64,000 nt of DNA from Psychrobacillus psychrotolerans (GTDB taxonomy: Bacteria; Bacillota; Bacilli; Bacillales_A; Planococcaceae): assembly GCF_900115805.1 (NCBI RefSeq), contig NZ_FOXU01000009.1, positions 1 to 64,000 of the forward strand, given 5' to 3'. The translations under genes were made by a program, and so were the position numbers. Below are positions 59,116-64,000 of this stretch, one piece after another. The stretch's first letter is position 1. Every line of letters starts with the position of its first letter. Below the pieces are notes generated by a model, which was not told the origin of the DNA, searched no databases, and saw only the letters and a program-made list of their open reading frames with translations.

Positions 59116-60486
59116 ATGCAAGGTTCAAAGAGAAGGTTCATTTTGTTTATCGCAATTGCATTTGTTGTATCAATGTTCTTGGCAGCTTGTAGTGAGGATG
59201 CCGGTGAAAAAGAAAAAGATGATTCTACAAAAGTTCCAGCTTCTAGTGATGCAAAATCAGTAGAAATAACATGGTGGAATTTTCCTAACTTTCAGGCTTT
59301 AGATGGAGAAGTAGGGAAGTATGAAGAAGGAATTATAGCAGCTTTCCAGGAGAAAAATCCGGATATTAAAGTGAATTTAGAAATGCTAACTTTTGAAGGT
59401 GGTCCGGAAAAGCTTAACGTGGCTATTGCTACAAATACAGCGCCAGACGTAATTTACGATGCTCCTGGAAGAATTATTGACTGGGGTAAAAAAGATTTAC
59501 TTGCACCGTTAAATGACATGATGCCAGAAGAGGTAATGAGTGATATTTCTCCAGCTTTGTTAAAGCTATCGATGGTTGGGGAGGAAGTATTCATGTACCC
59601 ATTCAATACAGGACCATTCATGATGGCAGTAAATAAAACATTGTTTGAGGAAATTGGAGAACTTGATTTATTGCCTTTAGATCGACCAGATCGTACGTGG
59701 ACTGTCGAAGAATATGAAAAAGCTCTAAATGCAGTGAAAGAAAAAGCGCCAGATATTATTCCTTCTGGGTTTTATGCAAAGAGTGTTGCAGGTGATCAAG
59801 GAACACGAGGTTACATTACGAACTTAGGTGGAAGTAGATTTTTAAATGAGGATTATAGCGAAGTAGCGATTAATTCAGCTGCTGGTGTAAAAGGACTTGA
59901 GTGGGTTGTGCAAGCTTCTAGAGATGGATTAGTAGCACCGGGTGCAGCTTCACTTGAAGCAGGAGATCATAATGATTTGTTCCTGCAAGGGAAAATGGCA
60001 TTTGCTATTAACTATTCTGCTGTACTAAAATCACTATTTGCTCCAAATAAAACAGAAGACTTTGAAGATGTATTATTACCTTATCCAACTCCAGATGGTT
60101 CAGATCCAAAGCTTGAGCCGTTTCTTGGAGGGTTAGCTGTATTCAACAATGAAGATGACAAAAAGGTAGAGGCTTCTAAGAAATTAATCGACTTTATCGT
60201 GAATGATCCAGAATGGGGCGAAAAGAACCTTATTCAAACTGGAGGATTGTCAGCTCGTAACTCCGTAACGGGGATATACGAAGGGTCTGAATATGACTAC
60301 TCAGAGTTAGCACGTAAATTTATAACAGATCCTCCAACTACTGCAGATGGTTATGCTGAAATCCGTACTTTCTGGTTCCCTGCGCTGCAAGAAGCAATTC
60401 TTGAAACGAAAACACCGAAAGAAGCATTAGATGAGTTTGCGGAAAAAGCGAATGCAACGATTGAAAAAGCAAAATCTGCAAAATAG
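59116..60486 (+). CDS. Extracellular solute-binding lipoprotein (sialic acid/sugar ABC type)
   Basis: A 456-residue family 1 binding protein. Lipobox LAAC (Cys25) after a 24-residue signal. Fold markers: EITWWNFPNFQALDGEVGKY, TNTAPDVIYDAPGRI and GKMAFAINYSAVLKS. It should catch the substrate outside the cell and pass it to the MalF/MalG-type permeases. The frame opens at 59053 across the cre site; GGGGGG and ATG 59116 are the true start. Context (NanA, NanE) suggests N-acetylneuraminate, though the sequence alone does not prove it. Confidence 0.9.
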   Translation: MQGSKRRFILFIAIAFVVSMFLAACSEDAGEKEKDDSTKVPASSDAKSVEITWWNFPNFQALDGEVGKYEEGIIAAFQEKNPDIKVNLEMLTFEGGPEKLNVAIATNTAPDVIYDAPGRIIDWGKKDLLAPLNDMMPEEVMSDISPALLKLSMVGEEVFMYPFNTGPFMMAVNKTLFEEIGELDLLPLDRPDRTWTVEEYEKALNAVKEKAPDIIPSGFYAKSVAGDQGTRGYITNLGGSRFLNEDYSEVAINSAAGVKGLEWVVQASRDGLVAPGAASLEAGDHNDLFLQGKMAFAINYSAVLKSLFAPNKTEDFEDVLLPYPTPDGSDPKLEPFLGGLAVFNNEDDKKVEASKKLIDFIVNDPEWGEKNLIQTGGLSARNSVTGIYEGSEYDYSELARKFITDPPTTADGYAEIRTFWFPALQEAILETKTPKEALDEFAEKANATIEKAKSAK

Positions 60487-60579
60487 TATTACCGATATTA
60501 CACAGCAGTATGAATAGATGGAAAAGGAGCAGCATCATTGATGTCTTGCTCCTTTCTAAAAAGAAAAATTAGTCAAAAG

Positions 60580-60660
60580 GATGCTTGCCATCGCCCGCGG
60601 AGGCTAACAGGATGTGGTCACAAAGGCGTTGCCACACGAGGTGGCGCTCTTAGCCTTTGA
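60580..60660. repeat. GC-rich structured intergenic element
   Basis: In an otherwise AT-rich gap, about 80 bp rise well above local GC. AGGCTAA (60601-60607) pairs with TTAGCCT (60650-60656), and inside GCCAC (60631-60635) pairs with GTGGC (60641-60645) around ACGAG. The segment TGCTTGCCATCGCCCGCGG precedes it. It resembles dispersed repeats I recall from Bacillales intergenic regions. It separates the binding-protein gene from the permeases. Confidence 0.6.
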
Positions 60661-60763
60661 AATCAGTAGTATTATTCATTTTTTAAAATTCCATGAACTC
60701 AGTGTTCATCCTCCATATTTATATACTTATCTAAAAAAAGAATTAGATTGAGGTGGTAGTAAA

Positions 60764-61660
60764 TTGTTAGCAACTATTCGTAAGCCAAACAAACACAAAT
60801 TGCACGATTGGTTGATGAGTTATTTGTTCTTGTTACCAGCGTTAACATTTTTCCTCATTTTCGTTGTATATCCTATGTTAAGAGGGATATATATGAGTTT
60901 CTTCGACTATAGCATTACAAGCTTTGAATTCATTGGATGGGAAAACTATGTAACCTTGTATCATGATGAAACTTTCCATAAGTCACTCATCAATACGATT
61001 GTATTAGTAGCTGTTGCAGTCCCTATAGTTATTGGCTTCTCTATTTTCGTCGCAATGGCGATTTACAAGAAAAGTGAGTTTATCCGGTCATTTTGTAGAG
61101 GCATCTTCTATCTGCCAGCGGTTACTTCTGTTGTAAGTGTGACCGTCGTATGGGGATGGATCTATCATCCAAACTTTGGACTGCTAAACTATATAACTAA
61201 TTTTTTCGGAATGGAGCCAATATCCTGGCTTGGAGATCCAAAAACAGCATTAATGGCCATAACAGTCATATTAATCACAACATCTGTCGGTCAGCCGATC
61301 ATTTTATATGTTGCTTCTTTAGGTAATATTCCTGCCAGTTATATAGAAGCTGCTCAAATTGACCGTGCAAGCCCAGGACAAATTTTCCGCAAAATTATTT
61401 GGCCATTACTAATGCCAACAAGCTTGTATGTAATTGTCATTACTACGATAAACTCGTTTCAGTGTTTTGCACTTATACAATTACTTACTTCCGGCGGACC
61501 AATTCATAGTACCTCGACGGTCATGTATGGTGTTTACCAACAAGCATTTCTTTTAGGTAACTTTGGTATAGCCTCAGCTATGGGGGTAATTCTAGCCATT
61601 ATCATTGGCATAATTTCAATCATTCAATTTAAATACTTAGGGAATGACGTGGAGTATTAA
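60764..61660 (+). CDS. ABC transporter permease, MalF type
   Basis: A 298-residue permease with six helices: DWLMSYLFLLPALTFFLIFVVYPMLRGIYMSFFDY, and the EAA loop YIEAAQIDRASPGQIFRKIIWPLLMP (~205-230) that docks to the ATPase. No ATPase gene is in the window; an MsmX-like shared ATPase elsewhere must power it (known for this family in Bacillus). Start at TTG 60764 with GAGGTGG upstream. Followed by the MalG-type gene after 14 nt. Confidence 0.92.
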   Translation: MLATIRKPNKHKLHDWLMSYLFLLPALTFFLIFVVYPMLRGIYMSFFDYSITSFEFIGWENYVTLYHDETFHKSLINTIVLVAVAVPIVIGFSIFVAMAIYKKSEFIRSFCRGIFYLPAVTSVVSVTVVWGWIYHPNFGLLNYITNFFGMEPISWLGDPKTALMAITVILITTSVGQPIILYVASLGNIPASYIEAAQIDRASPGQIFRKIIWPLLMPTSLYVIVITTINSFQCFALIQLLTSGGPIHSTSTVMYGVYQQAFLLGNFGIASAMGVILAIIIGIISIIQFKYLGNDVEY

Positions 61661-61674
61661 AAGGAGGAAACATC

Positions 61675-62556
61675 TTGAAAGCAATATCTCCGGTAAAAAT
61701 GAAGAAAGAAAATGATGGGCGTGGACGTCCAAAATGGTTTCGCGACTTAAGCGCATTTAAAATAATATCCACAATTATATTAGTCCTCTCTGGATTATTC
61801 TTTTTGTTCCCACTTTACTGGATTGTTACTGGCGCGTTTAAATCTCAAGTTGTAGCAATCACAATTCCACCAGAATGGTTTCCGTTAAATCCTATACTGG
61901 ATAACTGGGTAATATTATTTAACAATCCAGTTTGGCGTTGGACATTTAATAGTTTCTTCATAGCAAGTGCAGAGATGATTGCCGTATGTTTTGTAAGTGC
62001 AACAGCAGGTTTTGTACTAGCAAAAAAGGTATTTCCTGGTCGTAAGCTTATCTTTATCGCACTTATCGCTGCAATGGCACTACCTAAACAGGTTATTTTA
62101 GTTCCGCTGTTTACGATGCTGGCAGATTTGGGCTGGGTAGATACATATAAGGGACTGATCATTCCCGCAATTGGCTGGCCATTTGGAGTTTTCTTGATGA
62201 AGCAGTTCTCACAAACAATACCAAATGAACTCCTAGAAGCTGCAAAAATAGATGGCTGTGGTGAGATTCGTTCATTTTTCCATATCGTGTTGCCAATGCT
62301 TAAACCAGCAATCGGTGCTTTGGCCATTTTCACCTTCATGTTAAGTTGGAATGATTATTTTAGCCAACTTGTTATTACACGTTCCACGGATATGATGACT
62401 CTGCCATTAGGTATTGCAACCATGCAGGGTGAATACAAAACAGATTACGGTGTAATGATGGCCGGTGCTGCATTAGCTTCTGTTCCTATGATCATCATCT
62501 TCATGCTTTTCCAAAAATCATTCACACAAGGAATTACAATGGGTTCTATCAAGTAA
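61675..62556 (+). CDS. ABC transporter permease, MalG type
   Basis: A 293-residue permease with six helices: FKIISTIILVLSGLFFLFPLYWIVTGAFKS, and the EAA loop ELLEAAKIDGCGEIRSFFHIVLPMLKP (~185-210). Partner of the MalF-type protein. AAAGGAGG precedes TTG 61675. Its stop is 16 nt before the aldolase start, so uptake and catabolism genes are one operon. Confidence 0.92.
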   Translation: MKAISPVKMKKENDGRGRPKWFRDLSAFKIISTIILVLSGLFFLFPLYWIVTGAFKSQVVAITIPPEWFPLNPILDNWVILFNNPVWRWTFNSFFIASAEMIAVCFVSATAGFVLAKKVFPGRKLIFIALIAAMALPKQVILVPLFTMLADLGWVDTYKGLIIPAIGWPFGVFLMKQFSQTIPNELLEAAKIDGCGEIRSFFHIVLPMLKPAIGALAIFTFMLSWNDYFSQLVITRSTDMMTLPLGIATMQGEYKTDYGVMMAGAALASVPMIIIFMLFQKSFTQGITMGSIK

Positions 62557-62572
62557 AAAGGTGGGGATTATA

Positions 62573-63484
62573 TTGCTAAACAAATTTAAGGGAATCATAC
62601 CTGCTTTTTATGCTTGCTATGATGATGCAGGGGAAATATCACAAGAGAGAATAATAAAATTAAGTCAGTATTTATATGGAAAAGGGATCAAGGGTCTCTA
62701 TGTGGGGGGAAGTTCGGGCGAGTGTATATATCAATCTCTTGCCGAAAGAAAGGCAACACTCAAGTATGTTGCGGAAAGCCTGCAAGGGAAATTGACGCTC
62801 ATCGCACATGTCGGAGCACCATCTACTAAGGAAAGTGTGGAATTAGCCAAGTATGCGGAGGAATTAGGCTATGACGCGTTATCTGCTATTCCCCCGATCT
62901 ATTTTCAACTACCTGAAAGTGCGATTGAAAAATACTGGTTGGAAATTATGAATTCAACGGAATTGCCATTTATCATTTACAACATTCCTCAAACGACGGG
63001 CTATAACCTTTCTGTTTCGTTACTGAAAAGGCTATTAAAAAATGACAAGCTAATCGGAGTTAAGAATTCTTCTATGCCAGTGATGGATATTGAGCGATTT
63101 AAAGCAGCTGCCCATGAGGAATTTATCGTTTTTAATGGACCAGATGAACAATATGTGTCTGGTAGATTAATAGGGGCAGATGGAGGAATTGGAGGAACGT
63201 ACGGAGTAATGCCAGAGTTATTCTTAAAGGCAGAGGAATTTATTGCAACAGGTAACTTCTCAAATGCTAGAGAAATCCAACATGATATTAACGATATTAT
63301 TATTGCACTTTGTTCATTGAATGGTTCGATGTATTCCGTTATAAAAGAGATTTTAAAAATAAGAGGCATAAATATTGGAAGTGTCCGGGGTCCATTAGAG
63401 GCACTACATGGAGAAGATTTAGGAAAAGCAGAAGGTATTAAAAGGATGATCGATGAGGCAATCGAAAAATATCAAATGGCTTAA
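62573..63484 (+). CDS. nanA: N-acetylneuraminate lyase / DHDPS-family aldolase
   Basis: A 303-residue TIM-barrel class I aldolase. GLYVGGSSGECIYQS (the GxTSGE carboxylate loop) is at ~46-60; the Tyr lies in FIIYNIPQTTGYNLS (~138) and the Schiff-base Lys in KLIGVKNSS (~165). With NanE beside it, cleavage of N-acetylneuraminate to N-acetylmannosamine and pyruvate is the likely reaction. GTG 62561 is open, but AAAGGTGG fits TTG 62573. Confidence 0.88.
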   Translation: MLNKFKGIIPAFYACYDDAGEISQERIIKLSQYLYGKGIKGLYVGGSSGECIYQSLAERKATLKYVAESLQGKLTLIAHVGAPSTKESVELAKYAEELGYDALSAIPPIYFQLPESAIEKYWLEIMNSTELPFIIYNIPQTTGYNLSVSLLKRLLKNDKLIGVKNSSMPVMDIERFKAAAHEEFIVFNGPDEQYVSGRLIGADGGIGGTYGVMPELFLKAEEFIATGNFSNAREIQHDINDIIIALCSLNGSMYSVIKEILKIRGINIGSVRGPLEALHGEDLGKAEGIKRMIDEAIEKYQMA

Positions 63485-63502
63485 GTATGGAGATGAATAT
63501 AG

Positions 63503-64000
63503 ATGAAACGTAAAGAGGAAATATTAAAATCCATCGAGCGTGAACTCATCGTTTCTTGCCAGGCTTTGCCTGAAGAACCATTGCATAGCCCTTACATTAT
63601 GGCAAGAATGGCTTATGCTGCGATGTTGGGTGGCGCAAAGGGGATTAGAGCGAATAGCATTGATGATATTAGAGAGATTAAAAAAGCAGTTAACCTGCCG
63701 ATCATTGGCATTATTAAACAGGTCTATGATGAATCGAATGTTTTCATCACACCTACACGTAAAGAAATAGATTTACTCTACCAGGAAGGCGTCGAAATTA
63801 TTGCGATTGATGCAACTAATAGGATTAGACCTGATGGTAAAGTAATTAGCGAAGTTTTTCCAGCTATTCGGGAACAATATAGTAACCAATTGTTTATGGC
63901 TGATTGTTCCACTTATGATGAAGCAAAACAAGCATATGAATTAGGTTTTGATTGCTTAGGTACTACACTTAGTGGTTATACAACATATACTCAAGGTACT
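63503..64000 (+). CDS. nanE: N-acetylmannosamine-6-phosphate 2-epimerase, 5' part
   Basis: 166 codons are visible; the gene runs off the window. It opens [20 protein letters not shown], with [29 protein letters not shown] and [20 protein letters not shown], all NanE hallmarks; the catalytic Lys lies in GIIKQVY and the Glu pair region in [14 protein letters not shown]. It turns ManNAc-6-P into GlcNAc-6-P. It follows nanA by 18 nt. A ManNAc kinase and the GlcNAc-6-P enzymes would be expected to the right or elsewhere. Confidence 0.95.
   Translation, partial: MKRKEEILKSIERELIVSCQALPEEPLHSPYIMARMAYAAMLGGAKGIRANSIDDIREIKKAVNLPIIGIIKQVYDESNVFITPTRKEIDLLYQEGVEIIAIDATNRIRPDGKVISEVFPAIREQYSNQLFMADCSTYDEAKQAYELGFDCLGTTLSGYTTYTQGT

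Overview
The window looks like chromosome from a low-GC, spore-forming Bacillota of the Bacillaceae/Planococcaceae type (Psychrobacillus, Sporosarcina, Lysinibacillus and relatives). Grounds: AT-rich DNA, strong AGGAGG-type ribosome sites, frequent TTG/GTG starts, an isoleucine T-box ahead of brnQ, spore photoproduct lyase, an OpuC-type osmolyte importer, a YesMN-type two-component system and CcpA-type cre sites. I assign no species. No prophage, IS element, CRISPR array or tRNA was seen; the window opens in the last ~90 nt of a 5S rRNA gene.

Layout. 1-14.4 kb: the 5S end, a VOC protein, a YtrA-type GntR/ABC operon, an FAD monooxygenase, a GNAT enzyme ending in 21-bp tandem repeats, a PQQ-type sugar dehydrogenase lipoprotein, a TSUP exporter with a D-2-hydroxyacid dehydrogenase, a large M28 peptidase lipoprotein divergent from an XRE regulator plus PstS-like membrane protein, and a CHASE4-GGDEF protein. 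14.5-17.9 kb: two cold-shock genes encoding the same protein with matching hairpin leaders, bracketing pcp, a coiled-coil protein and an unknown gene with a structured leader. 18-28 kb: HlyIII, a pRiA4b-ORF3/SEC-C protein, DUF2177, a DAK2-DegV fusion, a DUF1295 protein, RlmN, a Nudix enzyme and a single-permease OpuC system. 29-36 kb: a sugar regulon (TIM-barrel isomerase, LacI, RbsB/A/C-like ABC transporter, Gfo/Idh/MocA dehydrogenase) with three LacI-type operators. 36-42 kb: MarR with a divergent quinone-reductase-like gene, a broken rhodanese gene, brnQ with its T-box, a TPR-GGDEF protein and a DHFR-like protein.

42.5-51.3 kb: a Staygreen-family protein, a tandem TerD-type protein, an ankyrin lipoprotein, an MBL hydrolase, a 35-residue TxpA/holin-like type I toxin with a facing antisense promoter, splB with a tiny overlapping leader ORF, a second 21-bp tandem repeat, a small protein resembling pyrimidine-dimer glycosylases, a DUF4386 protein with a probable ATT start, a Crp/Fnr regulator and a DUF421 protein. 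51.4-56 kb: LysR divergent from hutG-gltS, an FMN reductase and a GNAT enzyme. 56.2-64 kb: a sialic acid uptake and catabolism cluster (YesMN sensor/regulator, lipoprotein, two permeases, NanA-type aldolase, NanE) with a cre site; it runs off the right edge.

Most start codons were re-chosen from ribosome-site spacing, and many differ from the longest open frame. The less ordinary signals are mainly in the non-coding DNA: the duplicated cold-shock leaders, the interleaved inverted repeats at 16783-16958, the type I toxin locus, the two 21-bp tandem repeats and several palindromic elements.
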